Part shown: in pieces, positions 53,405 through 61,130 of the stretch | Position numbering within the stretch: position 1 is the first letter of the stretch | How the letters are laid out: every line of letters begins with the position of its first letter | Virus record (IMG/VR): IMGVR_UViG_3300027985_000277 | Coordinates: 1 to 61,979 of that record | Reading direction: 5' to 3' (one strand) | DNA: 61,979 nt | Source: a virus | Notes under the pieces: generated by a model | The model's input: the letters and a program-made list of their open reading frames with translations, nothing else | Told to the model about the DNA's origin: nothing | The model's database searches: none | Made by a program: the position numbers and the translations under genes

Positions 53405-53675
53405 TCTTCGCCGCCCTTACTGCTGCCAACCGCTTACCGGCTGCCGCACGGGCCTCAGGGCTCATGTTTCTGGTGCGCTTGGCCCCTTGTGCCGGATTCC
53501 ACTTGTCCGCAGCAATCCGGACGTGCAGGTAACCGTCTGCTTCGTCCACCACCTCGAAAGCCGGGTTGGCCTTCAACTTAGTGATGTACTTCCGCTGGTA
53601 GGTGTGGATATGCACCCAATCGGAAGCATCGCTGGTGTTTACCGTGGTCTCGCGTTCCTCTGCGTCATACTGCAC
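53397..53675 (-). CDS. Hypothetical protein with basic C-terminus
   Basis: A 92-residue protein from GTG 53675. The middle has YQRKYITKLKANPAFEVVD and the end SPEARAAAGKRLAAVRAAKN, a basic helix like those of small DNA-binding proteins. It overlaps the upstream gene by 11 bases. Function unknown. Confidence 0.55.
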   Translation of the reverse strand: MQYDAEERETTVNTSDASDWVHIHTYQRKYITKLKANPAFEVVDEADGYLHVRIAADKWNPAQGAKRTRNMSPEARAAAGKRLAAVRAAKNG

Positions 53676-53895
53676 GGTACGCCTCCAGACTTGCAATCAG
53701 CGACTCACGGAACTCCCGGGCTGTGCAATCCTCCCATTTGTCCCAACCGTGCTGAACGTACTGCTTCGGCTTTTGCAGAGGCTGTCGATCAATCAGGTCA
53801 CGGATTTCAACCAGAACCGTCTGCCGCTCGATTCGGCGTGCTTCTTGGATGAGGTCAGCCCCCACTACAACCGCAGTGGGTCGTGTTCTCGGCAT
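53665..53895 (-). CDS. Hypothetical helical protein
   Basis: A 76-residue protein from ATG 53895 (53898 also possible). Helical and charged (ADLIQEARRIERQTVLVEIR). Function unknown. Confidence 0.55.
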   Translation of the reverse strand: MPRTRPTAVVVGADLIQEARRIERQTVLVEIRDLIDRQPLQKPKQYVQHGWDKWEDCTAREFRESLIASLEAYRAV

Positions 53896-53984
53896 CACTT
53901 CTTTTCCTTCAGTCGGGCTCGAAGGTCCATGATCTCAGCGTACATGTCCTCAACAGTCCACTGAAGCCTCGTCAGTTCGTCCAT
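53895..53984 (-). CDS. 29-residue helical peptide
   Basis: The frame from ATG 53984, with GGGAGG ahead, reads a single amphipathic helix (MDELTRLQWTVEDMYAEIMD plus a basic end). It ends in the TGATG junction with the next gene. Function unknown. Confidence 0.5.
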   Translation of the reverse strand: MDELTRLQWTVEDMYAEIMDLRARLKEKK

Positions 53985-53986
53985 TT

Positions 53987-54178
53987 TCAATCCTCCCTTA
54001 CAAACTCGATTTTGTCGTTTTCGTCCAACTTCAGCAGTACGTCATTATCGTCCAGGACGTACCACGTAATGTCCGGCACCAGTACACCTCGCAGCGGGGC
54101 CCCACCAGTATGCACGATCACCTCAGTGCCCTTGTCGGTGGCGTACAGCGCAGCCAACCCGTGCAAGTGGCGTCTCAT
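53987..54178 (-). CDS. Small beta-rich protein
   Basis: A 63-residue protein with TEVIVHTGGAPLRGVLV and WYVLDDNDVLLKLDENDKI, a small Sm/SH3-like beta-barrel pattern. The start overlaps the upstream gene. Function unknown. Confidence 0.55.
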   Translation of the reverse strand: MRRHLHGLAALYATDKGTEVIVHTGGAPLRGVLVPDITWYVLDDNDVLLKLDENDKIEFVRED

Positions 54179-54363
54179 CGGTGCTCCAGTACGCCATTGA
54201 TCAGGTCATAACGCGGTGCCAGGCCCATGTCCTCCATCTGCTCATACAGTGCCAGCAGTTCGGCGTCGTGGTCCAGCATGGTGGTGTCCAGCAGCAGGCT
54301 CATCAGCTTCTCCGCAGTCATGCGGTCCATCCCGATATTCAGCATCTCAAACACGCTCCACAT
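54175..54363 (-). CDS. Small helical hypothetical protein
   Basis: A 62-residue protein from ATG 54363 (54408 would also be in frame), rich in Met and Leu (MTAEKLMSLLLDTTMLDHD). It overlaps both neighbours. Function unknown. Confidence 0.5.
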   Translation of the reverse strand: MWSVFEMLNIGMDRMTAEKLMSLLLDTTMLDHDAELLALYEQMEDMGLAPRYDLINGVLEHR

Positions 54364-54580
54364 ACCCGCAAGCGTTCGGGTAGTCCGTATTCGGGACATA
54401 TTGCCCATCAGGGCATTTCACTCCGGCTTTCTCCAACGCATAGTAAGTACTGCGCAGCACGTCCCCTACGCCCTGATCCCACCAGAGCCCGAAGTTTACT
54501 GCCGCCATCAGGTCTTCGGCTTGCGTACCGGTCATGGTCAGCGTCACCTCAACCTCGCTCTTCGTCATCGTTGCCTTCAT
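54347..54580 (-). CDS. Small hypothetical protein
   Basis: A 77-residue protein from ATG 54580 in a TGATG junction. It has a strand-helix start, VEVTLTMTGTQAEDLMAAVN, resembling the small paralog family of the early arm, then WWDQGVGDVLRSTYYALEKAG. Function unknown. Confidence 0.55.
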   Translation of the reverse strand: MKATMTKSEVEVTLTMTGTQAEDLMAAVNFGLWWDQGVGDVLRSTYYALEKAGVKCPDGQYVPNTDYPNACGYVERV

Positions 54581-54867
54581 CAGCCCCTGCACTCCTTTGC
54601 GTAGTTGTTGTATGCATCCACATCCACGGTCTCCAGCAGTTGCTGGGCCGCGTCGAACTCCCGGGTCGCCGTGGCGTAGTCACCCTCCAGCGCATCTGTG
54701 GCCCCTTGTGCTGTCAGTGCTCCGGCCTGCGCCATCGCCGCTTGGTTCGTATCAGCTACATCCAGTGCAGCCACACAAGCCTGATGCTGCGTATCTGATA
54801 CAAAGCTGGTGCACCCACCAAGCCCCAGTGCCAACAGGGCAACCCCTGTTGCAACCACTTTCCTCAT
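54580..54867 (-). CDS. Lipoprotein
   Basis: A 95-residue protein with a signal peptide of lipoprotein type: MRKVVATGVALLALGLGGC, the lipobox LGGC giving Cys 19 as the acylated residue. The mature part is a helical Ala/Gln/Asp-rich domain with two further Cys. AAGGAGG precedes the ATG. A phage lipoprotein displayed on the host envelope could block superinfection; this is inference from class. Confidence 0.75.
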   Translation of the reverse strand: MRKVVATGVALLALGLGGCTSFVSDTQHQACVAALDVADTNQAAMAQAGALTAQGATDALEGDYATATREFDAAQQLLETVDVDAYNNYAKECRG

Positions 54868-54912
54868 CTCGATACCTCCTTAAGTAGTCTACGTTTTTCG
54901 ACGTAACCCACG

Positions 54913-55266
54913 CTACCCTACCTTCCGGGTACGGGTCAAGTCACATTGAGCACATCTTGTACCTTGTTTACGTGGGTGGCCATTGCGGCACAACAGGCGG
55001 TACTTGCGACTCTCGTTCTCCTGTCGGGTCACTGGCTCCAGGTGGTCGGGGTTCACACGCCACCGGTTCTTGCAGCGGTGGTCCAGTTCCAAGCTAGTGT
55101 CAAAGCCATGCAGGGCGTGGTATCCGTACCGGTGGGCCTGCCAGACTCTTCCTTCCGCTTTGATCTGACCGTAGCCGTCGCGGTCCCGGTAGCCCAGCCA
55201 CAACAGGCATCCGGTGGGCAGCAACAGGGTTTTGGCCCACCACCTATCGAGCGTGGTTGCGGGCAT
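54913..55266 (-). CDS. HNH endonuclease
   Basis: A 117-residue protein from ATG 55266. It has the HNH core LELDHRCKNRWRVNPDHLEP followed by VTRQEN, and a C-terminal zinc pair (LLCRNGHP, CAQC). The size and plan fit small free-standing homing HNH nucleases of phages. Confidence 0.8.
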   Translation of the reverse strand: MPATTLDRWWAKTLLLPTGCLLWLGYRDRDGYGQIKAEGRVWQAHRYGYHALHGFDTSLELDHRCKNRWRVNPDHLEPVTRQENESRKYRLLCRNGHPRKQGTRCAQCDLTRTRKVG

Positions 55267-55513
55267 GTCGAAATGCATAGTCCACGGCCTGCCGCCAGAA
55301 CCAGAATGATCCCAGCCACTCGCCCTCCGGGTCGTTCACCACCCAGAGCCCATAGTTGCCGTGGGGTCGGCGCACCGTGTACTTGTTCGGTGTCCACTCG
55401 ATCACTCCAGCACTACAGGACTTCGGGAACCGGCAGCACTTCGGGTCGTACTCACCGCTGAAACAGCCGGACCACTGGGCCACGCATTCAGGGTCGCGCT
55501 TGTCGATCAGCAC
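55244..55513 (-). CDS. Hypothetical Cys-containing protein
   Basis: An 89-residue protein with a Cys cluster (DPECVAQWSGCFSGEYDPKC, then C) near the start and a Trp-rich second half (GEWLGSFWFWRQAVDYAF). It overlaps the exonuclease stop by one base. Function unknown. Confidence 0.55.
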   Translation of the reverse strand: MLIDKRDPECVAQWSGCFSGEYDPKCCRFPKSCSAGVIEWTPNKYTVRRPHGNYGLWVVNDPEGEWLGSFWFWRQAVDYAFRHARNHAR

Positions 55514-56070
55514 TAGCAGCCCCCTTCACAGGTCGTGTATCGGTCCAGGATTGCCCGTAAAGCCTCAGCGTTACCCATCGCGTCATCCACAGGGTTGTGG
55601 GTGTGTGGGGTCTGTCGCCAACGTTTCCAGCTTGTGGTGTCCTTCCACTTGCCGGAGAACCCGGCGTACAAGTCGCCGATACGCCGTGCCGTGTGCCCGA
55701 AGGGGTTCTCCACACCATTGCCATCGAGCCCTGCTGCCATCCACATGTAGTCGTAGGCAGGGTTGTCGCTCACCATACGGTAAGGTCCATCCCACTGCTC
55801 CAGCCACTGGAACAACGCCTCGTACACCCGCTTTTCCGGAACCGAGGTGTTCTCCCACCCAAGACCCGCAGCCTCCAAAAGCTTGTAGTGCGGATTGAAC
55901 ACCGCAGTGGCTGGGTCCGGGCACGCCGGGTTACCCACAGACGGCTTGGCGTCGTAGATCGTCCCGTGGAACCACGCCCGGCTCTCGAACTCGACTACTC
56001 CGAACTCGGTCATCTGTCCCGACACAGGGCTCGGGCCCCACGCCTCAACATCTACCAGGAAATACCTCAT
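55513..56070 (-). CDS. DnaQ-like 3'-5' exonuclease (DEDDh)
   Basis: A 185-residue protein. LVDVEAWG (Exo I, Asp-Val-Glu), MVSDNPAYDYMW (Exo II, Asp) and HNPVDDAMGNAEAL (Exo III, His and Asp) are in the right order and spacing. It resembles RNase T / DNA polymerase epsilon-like exonucleases. It is the second such enzyme in this arm, besides the exonuclease domain of the polymerase. Confidence 0.82.
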   Translation of the reverse strand: MRYFLVDVEAWGPSPVSGQMTEFGVVEFESRAWFHGTIYDAKPSVGNPACPDPATAVFNPHYKLLEAAGLGWENTSVPEKRVYEALFQWLEQWDGPYRMVSDNPAYDYMWMAAGLDGNGVENPFGHTARRIGDLYAGFSGKWKDTTSWKRWRQTPHTHNPVDDAMGNAEALRAILDRYTTCEGGC

Positions 56071-56225
56071 CGCTTCGCTAGCTTCCGAAGAGAGGTTGCA
56101 ATGTCGAATAGCAGCACAGCCTGTGTTGCCCGGAGGCTGGTGTTAGCGGCATCCCACTTACCCAGTTCAGCCTGCTTACCGGCCCTGTCGAACGCTTCCT
56201 TTGCGGTCTCTATCAGGTCGGCCAT
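56067..56225 (-). CDS. Small helical hypothetical protein
   Basis: A 52-residue frame from ATG 56225 to TGA 56067-56069, coupled by ATGA to the exonuclease. Helical (MADLIETAKEAFDRAGKQAE). It overlaps the upstream stop by one base. Function unknown. Confidence 0.55.
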   Translation of the reverse strand: MADLIETAKEAFDRAGKQAELGKWDAANTSLRATQAVLLFDIATSLRKLAKR

Positions 56226-57007
56226 CACACCATCCGGCTCTCGTAGCAGCCGATGGGCTCTCCGTCATCGGTGAACCCCACCAGCATCGGGCCGGTGTGC
56301 CCGTAACCAGCAAGGAACACCTGACATCTCTCATGCACCAGGTAGTCCCCGCCCTTGTAGCCGTGCATGGTGGTGCCCAACCGTCCCCGGATCATCGCAG
56401 CCAGTTGGTTGCCTGTCGTGTGGCCTTCGTCCTCCATCGCCACGTGCTCGTAGTACCCTCGGTAGCTGTCCAGCCATGGTTCGAGCCCGAACACCTTATC
56501 GGGATTGTTCTTCGCCTCTTCCAGCAATCGTCCAAGCGTGTACGGCGTATAAACCTTCACCATTTGCCTCCTTCGTCGTTGCTCTGGAGCGAGTCTACGC
56601 CCTTTAGAGAGGTGTTTTGCAGCGTACTCCAGAACTCGTTCTGGTTCCTCTTCCCGCCACTGGGCCCAGCTTTCGTCGGTCAGTATGTGCTCAACCCACT
56701 TGGGGTGTTCGGGCTTCAGGGGGCAGGGGTCTTCGCCATTCAAGCAGCGTTTACATACTGCTTCGTTACCTTCATCGCTGTCCCCAGAGTGGTCCTTACC
56801 ACAACCGCAGTCTTCGTCGTGGTCCTCGGGGTAGTCGTAGTACAGGTGATCCCCGCAAAAGAACCTGCCGCAGCCGTCCAGCCCGCCACAGGCATAGGCC
56901 AGCCCCCGGTTGATTTCTTCAACACACCCCGGCTCCTCACAGTATGAGGGCACCCCATAACCTCTCCAGCGTCCGGTGTTCGCATCCCAACCGACAGCCC
57001 ACCCCAT
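56225..57007 (-). CDS. Hypothetical protein with Cys-rich N-terminal half
   Basis: A 260-residue protein. The first 100 residues have at least 12 Cys (SYCEEPGC, YACGGLDGCGRFFCGDH, DCGCGK, CKRC, CPLKPEH) and an acidic stretch, suggesting several zinc sites. The second half (PYTLGRLLEEAKNNPDKVFG and so on) is unrecognised and may be a fused former separate gene. Confidence 0.6.
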   Translation of the reverse strand: MGWAVGWDANTGRWRGYGVPSYCEEPGCVEEINRGLAYACGGLDGCGRFFCGDHLYYDYPEDHDEDCGCGKDHSGDSDEGNEAVCKRCLNGEDPCPLKPEHPKWVEHILTDESWAQWREEEPERVLEYAAKHLSKGRRLAPEQRRRRQMVKVYTPYTLGRLLEEAKNNPDKVFGLEPWLDSYRGYYEHVAMEDEGHTTGNQLAAMIRGRLGTTMHGYKGGDYLVHERCQVFLAGYGHTGPMLVGFTDDGEPIGCYESRMV

Positions 57008-57345
57008 CAGAACCGCTCCTCGGTGAACGGGTACACCTCAGCCTTGGTGAACACCACGTTCAGCGGGCCTTGTCGGTAAAAGTCGTTGTCACCCCACAAC
57101 TTGCCCACCAATTCACCAATCGTCACGTCCGGGCCCACATCCAGGGCGAACGTGTGCACCTCGCCGTGGTCGCCATAGTTCTGCTCACGGGTCACCAGAG
57201 CACCGATGCAGGTGGTGGTGTGCCCCACCCCATTACAGGTACTGCATACCTGCCAGTTGGGCTCTTGGTCCCGGTAGTACCGGTTGGTGTTGACCTTGCC
57301 GTCCTCACAGCCGACATTCGCACACTTGTGCTTGAGTTCAATCAT
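57007..57345 (-). CDS. Zinc-motif hypothetical protein
   Basis: A 112-residue protein from ATG 57345. CANVGCEDGKVNT and CSTCNGVGHTTTC resemble DnaJ-type CxxCxGxG zinc repeats. A beta-rich C-terminal part follows. Function unknown. Confidence 0.6.
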   Translation of the reverse strand: MIELKHKCANVGCEDGKVNTNRYYRDQEPNWQVCSTCNGVGHTTTCIGALVTREQNYGDHGEVHTFALDVGPDVTIGELVGKLWGDNDFYRQGPLNVVFTKAEVYPFTEERF

Positions 57346-57359
57346 TCCATGTACCCCTT

Positions 57360-57554
57360 TCAAACCATTTCTGTCGTAATGTCGCCGCACTTCTTGCAGT
57401 GGGTGGTCAGCGTTTCTGTATCGTACCAACCGTTGTAACCGTACCGGATTCCACCGAATTTGGCAAACTTCCCGCACCCCGGACAATGCAAGTTGTAAGG
57501 ATGTAATCGCCGCGATTCAGGTTTGTAATCGATATCAATCTGCATGAACCCCAT
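57360..57554 (-). CDS. Small zinc ribbon protein
   Basis: A 64-residue protein with HCPGCGKFAKFGG and HCKKCG, two CxxC pairs 27 residues apart, a classic zinc ribbon. It overlaps the upstream gene by 20 bases. Function unknown. Confidence 0.65.
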   Translation of the reverse strand: MGFMQIDIDYKPESRRLHPYNLHCPGCGKFAKFGGIRYGYNGWYDTETLTTHCKKCGDITTEMV

Positions 57555-57753
57555 CGTGTTCCCTCTTCATCTGAGTCCACAGGGCCTCAATAGCACCACA
57601 ATCGCATAGAAAGGCTCCTTTTGTCACCGCATAGGAACATGCCGGGTCGTGTTCGCACTTCGGACTCAGGGCCCATGCGGTAGGAAAGTCAAGGTAGTCC
57701 ATCATGCGTCCCTTTTCAGATGTGGAAATCGATGTGGACAACGGCACCTTCAA
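57535..57753 (-). CDS. Small Cys-containing protein, first gene of operon
   Basis: A 72-residue protein. I chose TTG 57753 because AAGGAGG lies five bases ahead and nothing comparable precedes ATG 57705. It contains KCEHDPACSY and FLCDCGAIEAL, probably a zinc site. It is the first gene behind the promoter at 57785-57814. Confidence 0.6.
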   Translation of the reverse strand: MKVPLSTSISTSEKGRMMDYLDFPTAWALSPKCEHDPACSYAVTKGAFLCDCGAIEALWTQMKREHDGVHAD

Positions 57754-57784
57754 AACAACCTCCTTCAGTAGTAGTTACAAGGCA

Positions 57785-57814
57785 AGCCTACAGGGCGCGG
57801 TGGGTCCGCGTCAA
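57785..57814 (-). promoter_or_regulatory. Leftward early promoter, TTGACG-N18-TAGGCT
   Basis: On the minus strand TTGACG (57809-57814) and TAGGCT (57785-57790) are 18 bases apart and 30 bases ahead of the start codon at 57753. The -10 box is the same as at 302-307 and 58855-58860. Confidence 0.7.
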
Positions 57815-57857
57815 GGGCTTGCAGCGGAAAATTTTCCGGGTTTCCGTGTGCAAAACG

Positions 57858-57938
57858 CTACCTAGTGGGTAGTATCCTGCTTTTCACAACCTCCCGGACA
57901 CAATCTTCCCAACTAGCCGCAGTGGTCCGGTAGAGCAC
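57858..57938 (-). CDS. Possible 26-32 residue protein with non-standard start
   Basis: From GTG 57938 the frame reads MLYRTTAASWEDCVREVVKS and a few residues before TAG. It is open back to the stop codon of the upstream gene with AAAQ ahead, where only CTG or ATT could start. The sequence looks like a real amphipathic helix. Evidence is weak. Confidence 0.35.
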   Translation of the reverse strand: MLYRTTAASWEDCVREVVKSRILPTR

Positions 57939-57952
57939 CTGTGCCGCCGCAA

Positions 57953-58141
57953 TCAGTCATCGAAGTACCTCCGTCCGAACAGCGCCTCGAATGTGTAATG
58001 CTCCGGGTGGGCGAGCCTCTTCAACAACGTGTCGCCCTCCAAGAACATCACCTTGTCCTTGCCCTGGTGCCAGACGGTGTACCCGGGCCTCCACTGGCGC
58101 AACCGTGCCGGGCGGTAACCGTCGCGCCACACCTCAATCAT
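57953..58141 (-). CDS. Small basic hypothetical protein
   Basis: A 62-residue protein from ATG 58141, overlapping the upstream gene by eight bases. Basic and aromatic at the start (VWRDGYRPARLRQWRPGY), acidic at the end. Function unknown. Confidence 0.55.
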   Translation of the reverse strand: MIEVWRDGYRPARLRQWRPGYTVWHQGKDKVMFLEGDTLLKRLAHPEHYTFEALFGRRYFDD

Positions 58142-58667
58142 CACTCGCAACATCATTCCCCTCCAACGCTTCAAGGATCACCACGGACAGCGCCCGGTAG
58201 TCGGTTGCCTCAAGGTCATCAGCCACCTTGCGGACTCGGGCGATGGCAGCCTCTGCTGCGGTGGCCCGGTTCAACCAGGGGTCCTGGTGAATGGTGCACG
58301 GAATCTCGTGCACATCAACCAAGTCCGGTCCGTGGTGGTCGCTTGGGCAACATTCGCAACAGCGGAACTTATTAGGCTGTGCGCTGGCTCTGATTGCGTT
58401 GATCTCAGCAAAGCTTCGCTCGACCTCAGCCTCTGCCGCCTTCACTCGCCCGATCAACTCTGCGATCCATGTGGGGGCGTTGGCGATCAGGTAGGCGTCC
58501 GACTCTCCCTCGTCCTTGCCTTGGTGAATGTCTTTGCAGATATAGACCACCCCCGGACCGGGGTCCGGCCTAACGACTGCGCAGTCCCAATCATCAATGT
58601 CGGTCTCCCACGGTCCCGGTGTTGCCGCCTTCAGTGCGGCCTCGATCACGGCCAGGTCAGTAGCCAT
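58134..58667 (-). CDS. Ea22-like conserved phage protein
   Basis: A 177-residue protein starting with an ATPGPWETD block and DAYLIANAPTWIAELI, the pattern of the Ead/Ea22-like family seen in many phages. A Cys/His cluster (RCCECCPSDHHG) lies in the middle, then a helical end. Family role is unknown. Confidence 0.7.
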   Translation of the reverse strand: MATDLAVIEAALKAATPGPWETDIDDWDCAVVRPDPGPGVVYICKDIHQGKDEGESDAYLIANAPTWIAELIGRVKAAEAEVERSFAEINAIRASAQPNKFRCCECCPSDHHGPDLVDVHEIPCTIHQDPWLNRATAAEAAIARVRKVADDLEATDYRALSVVILEALEGNDVASDD

Positions 58668-58822
58668 TACCGGGCTTCCTCGATCTCTACTACAGAGCCG
58701 TCAATTACCTCGGACGAAGTGGGCTCGTAATCAGACCACTTCTCCGCTGCTTCTTCGGCGGTTTCCGCCTCAACGACGTACGTCTCCTTCACACGGCCCT
58801 CATACGTTACATGGAACAACAT
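58667..58822 (-). CDS. Small acidic protein, first gene of operon
   Basis: A 51-residue frame from ATG 58822 behind AAGGAGGAG. It has a strand-helix-strand pattern (LFHVTYEGRVKETYVVEAET, AEEAAEKW, VVEIEEAR). Its TAA overlaps the next ATG. It is the first gene behind the promoter at 58855-58883. Confidence 0.65.
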   Translation of the reverse strand: MLFHVTYEGRVKETYVVEAETAEEAAEKWSDYEPTSSEVIDGSVVEIEEAR

Positions 58823-58854
58823 TGCACTCCTCCTTCTACTTGGCACTACACCAT

Positions 58855-58883
58855 AGCCTACAGCAGGGTGGGGTCGGGGTCAA
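58855..58883 (-). promoter_or_regulatory. Leftward early promoter, TTGACC-N17-TAGGCT
   Basis: On the minus strand TTGACC (58878-58883) and TAGGCT (58855-58860) are 17 bases apart, 32 bases ahead of ATG 58822. It matches the other two TAGGCT promoters. Confidence 0.7.
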
Positions 58884-59239
58884 GGGGCGGAACGTAACAA
58901 AAATTGTGACGTTGGGCAATGCTGAACAGCCCTCTGCGAAAACGGGGGTTTGCCCGTAGGGGAGGGGCTATTGAATTGAGTATGCGATGGGGCCCCACCC
59001 CCTCCTGGGTCCTGGGCCGGTGGTGCCATAAATCCGGATCTTTCACCCCGACCCTGAAACATCCCCGTCATTGACCCCACGTTGCCCGCTGCGCGCCTGC
59101 CAGCCGGGCACCGGTACCGACACGCCTACCCACCCGTACCCCTTTCCTATCCCCCACTGCACACTGAAGTCCGGTTCCCCCCTATGGGCGCGCGTGGGGC
59201 GTTGGGTGGGAGAGCGCACCCTTTAGCGTGAGTTGGGGC

Positions 59240-59269
59240 TTGCACCCACCCTTGCGCAGGGCGTACCTT
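59240..59269 (+). promoter_or_regulatory. Weak rightward promoter candidate
   Basis: TTGCAC (59240-59245) and TACCTT (59264-59269) are 18 bases apart, 37 bases ahead of ATG 59307. Both boxes deviate from consensus, but the place is where a promoter for the right-arm genes is expected. Confidence 0.35.
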
Positions 59270-59306
59270 GTGGGTGAGGGGCAGATTGCCCCCGGGAAAG
59301 GGCATC

Positions 59307-59438
59307 ATGTTCGAAGTCTTCAACTACCGAACCGGTCAGACGGTCACAACTGTTCCGTTCGCTTGGCTCGCCCGCATCGTGGTCCGTCTGTATGGCCGTG
59401 GGCATGACTACGCTGCACAGGGCGAAGGGTGGGTATGA
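59307..59438 (+). CDS. Small hypothetical protein
   Basis: A 43-residue frame from ATG 59307 behind GAAAGGG. It reads MFEVFNYRTGQTVTTVPFAW and LARIVVRLYGRGHDY. ATGA overlap with the next gene supports coding. Function unknown. Confidence 0.55.
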   Translation: MFEVFNYRTGQTVTTVPFAWLARIVVRLYGRGHDYAAQGEGWV

Positions 59439-59785
59439 ACATGTCCCCGCTTGTCTGCCTTGACAGCGAACCTGAGAACATGACCCCCGCCCTTGCCTTG
59501 CGCTGCCATGCGCTGGCCGGTACGTGGAACGGATGGATTGCCCCTCTCGCCACCGCTGAAGCCTTTGCGACGTTCATTGATGCATGGCGGCGCAACGATC
59601 CTAACGGCGATTGGGGCTGGGTTTTCGAGCACACGAACCGCCACACCGGTGCCACTCGGCTGGTGCTGGAGGACGCCGAGGGGGCCGTTACTGACACCTT
59701 CGACGCCTACGGCACAGACGCCGAAGGGCGCACCCTGTACAACCTTTCCGGCTGGCGCTGGGTGGCCTGCCCCGCCAACAACTGA
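59435..59785 (+). CDS. Hypothetical protein
   Basis: A 116-residue protein from ATG 59435. Trp-rich, with GTWNGWIAPLATAEAFATF and GWVFEHTNRHTGATRLV, ending NLSGWRWVACPANN. Function unknown. A 108-base gap follows with a TAGGTT box at 59811-59816 that may be a promoter -10 element without a clear -35. Confidence 0.6.
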   Translation: MNMSPLVCLDSEPENMTPALALRCHALAGTWNGWIAPLATAEAFATFIDAWRRNDPNGDWGWVFEHTNRHTGATRLVLEDAEGAVTDTFDAYGTDAEGRTLYNLSGWRWVACPANN

Positions 59786-59893
59786 AGCAACTGTCGAAAC
59801 CCGCTGTTGCGTAGGTTAGATCCCTACACCATGCGGGTCTGTAAGGGATGGCTACCCTTGCACCGATGAGACAAGCCACAGGAGGAAGACACC

Positions 59894-60214
59894 ATGACCA
59901 CGCTCTACGCACACCCCTACGCAAACACCTATTACGGTGGTTTGTGCGCCCCGCGAGACTTTCGGACCCGTGCCGAACTTACGGCCAAGGAAGGGCTCTA
60001 CGCCACACCGCGAGCCAAGACCCGCAAGGGCGTGCTTGTGTGCGCCTACTGTGGACAGGAGTTGCTCACCACTACGGGCCTGTTCCATGTTGTGGCGTGG
60101 CGCGGTGACAACGGTTACACCGATGCGGACGTGCTTTTCAGCTACTCCCGGCGATCTGTTGCTGAGGCCAAGGCCTACGCTCTTGGCCCTGACTACGTTG
60201 TGCGGGCGTGGTGA
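59894..60214 (+). CDS. Hypothetical protein with CxxC
   Basis: A 106-residue protein from ATG 59894 behind AGGAGGAAG. VLVCAYCGQELLTTTGLFH contains CxxC and a His. The rest is Tyr/Arg-rich. Function unknown. Confidence 0.6.
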   Translation: MTTLYAHPYANTYYGGLCAPRDFRTRAELTAKEGLYATPRAKTRKGVLVCAYCGQELLTTTGLFHVVAWRGDNGYTDADVLFSYSRRSVAEAKAYALGPDYVVRAW

Positions 60215-60220
60215 GTAGCC

Positions 60221-60613
60221 ATGCGTTACACCTGTACCGGTACCCTGCTGGGCGCTTCGTGCCCTTGGCGCAGCACGGTCATGCCGTGCCCTGTACACAC
60301 CGCCGACGCTACCGCCACTATTGACGGTGTGCGCCTGTCGGTGCACCGCTTGCCCCACCCCGACACTGAAGGACGTACCCTTTACCGTTGGGCCGTGGGC
60401 GACACGGCACAGGGCGAAGACTTGCGCACCGGGGTGCGGTTGGACCACGGCCCGCAAGCCATGCTGGGCACGCTGGCGTCATTCTTGAGCGCTTGCGGTG
60501 AGTCTTACCCTGACGGGGAAAACGCAGACTTGTTCCCGCCTGCTGTCGCTCAGTGGGCCGCTGAGCACGCCGACGACCTCACCATGTTGTCTTATGAACT
60601 GGAGGGGGAGTGA
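60221..60613 (+). CDS. Hypothetical protein with Cys/His
   Basis: A 130-residue protein with CTGTLLGASCPW and MPCPVHTAD near the start, possibly a zinc site, then a beta-rich part and an acidic helical end. No strong ribosome binding site precedes ATG 60221. Function unknown. Confidence 0.55.
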   Translation: MRYTCTGTLLGASCPWRSTVMPCPVHTADATATIDGVRLSVHRLPHPDTEGRTLYRWAVGDTAQGEDLRTGVRLDHGPQAMLGTLASFLSACGESYPDGENADLFPPAVAQWAAEHADDLTMLSYELEGE

Positions 60614-60616
60614 GTC

Positions 60617-60895
60617 ATGGGAAGACTAATACTGGCGGCACACCTGCCTAGCATTCGGGCCATTGTGGCCCCGCTCGACACCCCCGAGCGGCGGGAACGT
60701 TACCGGCGCGGCGACTTTCCCCGATCCGACGCAGTTAAGGACCTCGACAAGCGTTACCGCTGGGACCTGTGGTATGCGGCAGGGGTGAACTCTGTTGCCT
60801 ATTACGCCTATCTGTGCGAGCAGGAACTGGCGTTCACCTCAGACTCTCAACTCGACAGCGCCCTACGGGCAGTTGTCCCCCCGCTGGAGGGTTGA
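60617..60895 (+). CDS. Hypothetical protein
   Basis: A 92-residue protein from ATG 60617, with GGAGGGGGAG six bases ahead. It has a basic start (DTPERRERYRRGDFPRSD) and Tyr-rich helix (WYAAGVNSVAYYAYLCEQEL). Function unknown. Confidence 0.6.
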   Translation: MGRLILAAHLPSIRAIVAPLDTPERRERYRRGDFPRSDAVKDLDKRYRWDLWYAAGVNSVAYYAYLCEQELAFTSDSQLDSALRAVVPPLEG

Positions 60896-60899
60896 ACCA

Positions 60900-61130
60900 A
60901 TGCGCTATACCGTGACCGCTTCGGTCAACCGCGCCGAACCTAACGGGTGGCAATCCGCCCGGCAGGTGCCCACCTTCGGCCTGCCCGACCTGGGCAATAG
61001 CCTACCCACTACGGCGAGCATTGCCCGGGACGTAATAGACCCCTACCATGCCTTAACCGTGCACGTAGCGATCTGGGACACCCTGACCAATACCGGCCAT
61101 ACGGCCACTTTCGAGAGGACAGGACAATGA
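60900..61130 (+). CDS. Hypothetical beta-rich protein
   Basis: A 76-residue protein from ATG 60900 with GGAGG ahead. It reads RYTVTASVNRAEPNGWQSAR and ALTVHVAIWDTLTNTGHTA, probably a small beta sandwich. It ends in an ATGA overlap. Confidence 0.6.
   Translation: MRYTVTASVNRAEPNGWQSARQVPTFGLPDLGNSLPTTASIARDVIDPYHALTVHVAIWDTLTNTGHTATFERTGQ

Larger units (their letters stand above)
58823..59306. other. Divergent control region without genes
   Basis: This 484-base gap separates leftward and rightward genes. It holds the leftward promoter at 58855-58883 and a weak rightward one at 59240-59269. The rest is GC-rich with short inverted repeats (for example GGGCCGG and CCGGTGG around 59013-59035, and GCCGGGCACCGGTACCG near 59102). 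I see no reading frame with a ribosome binding site. It could also hold a replication or packaging site. Confidence 0.5.
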
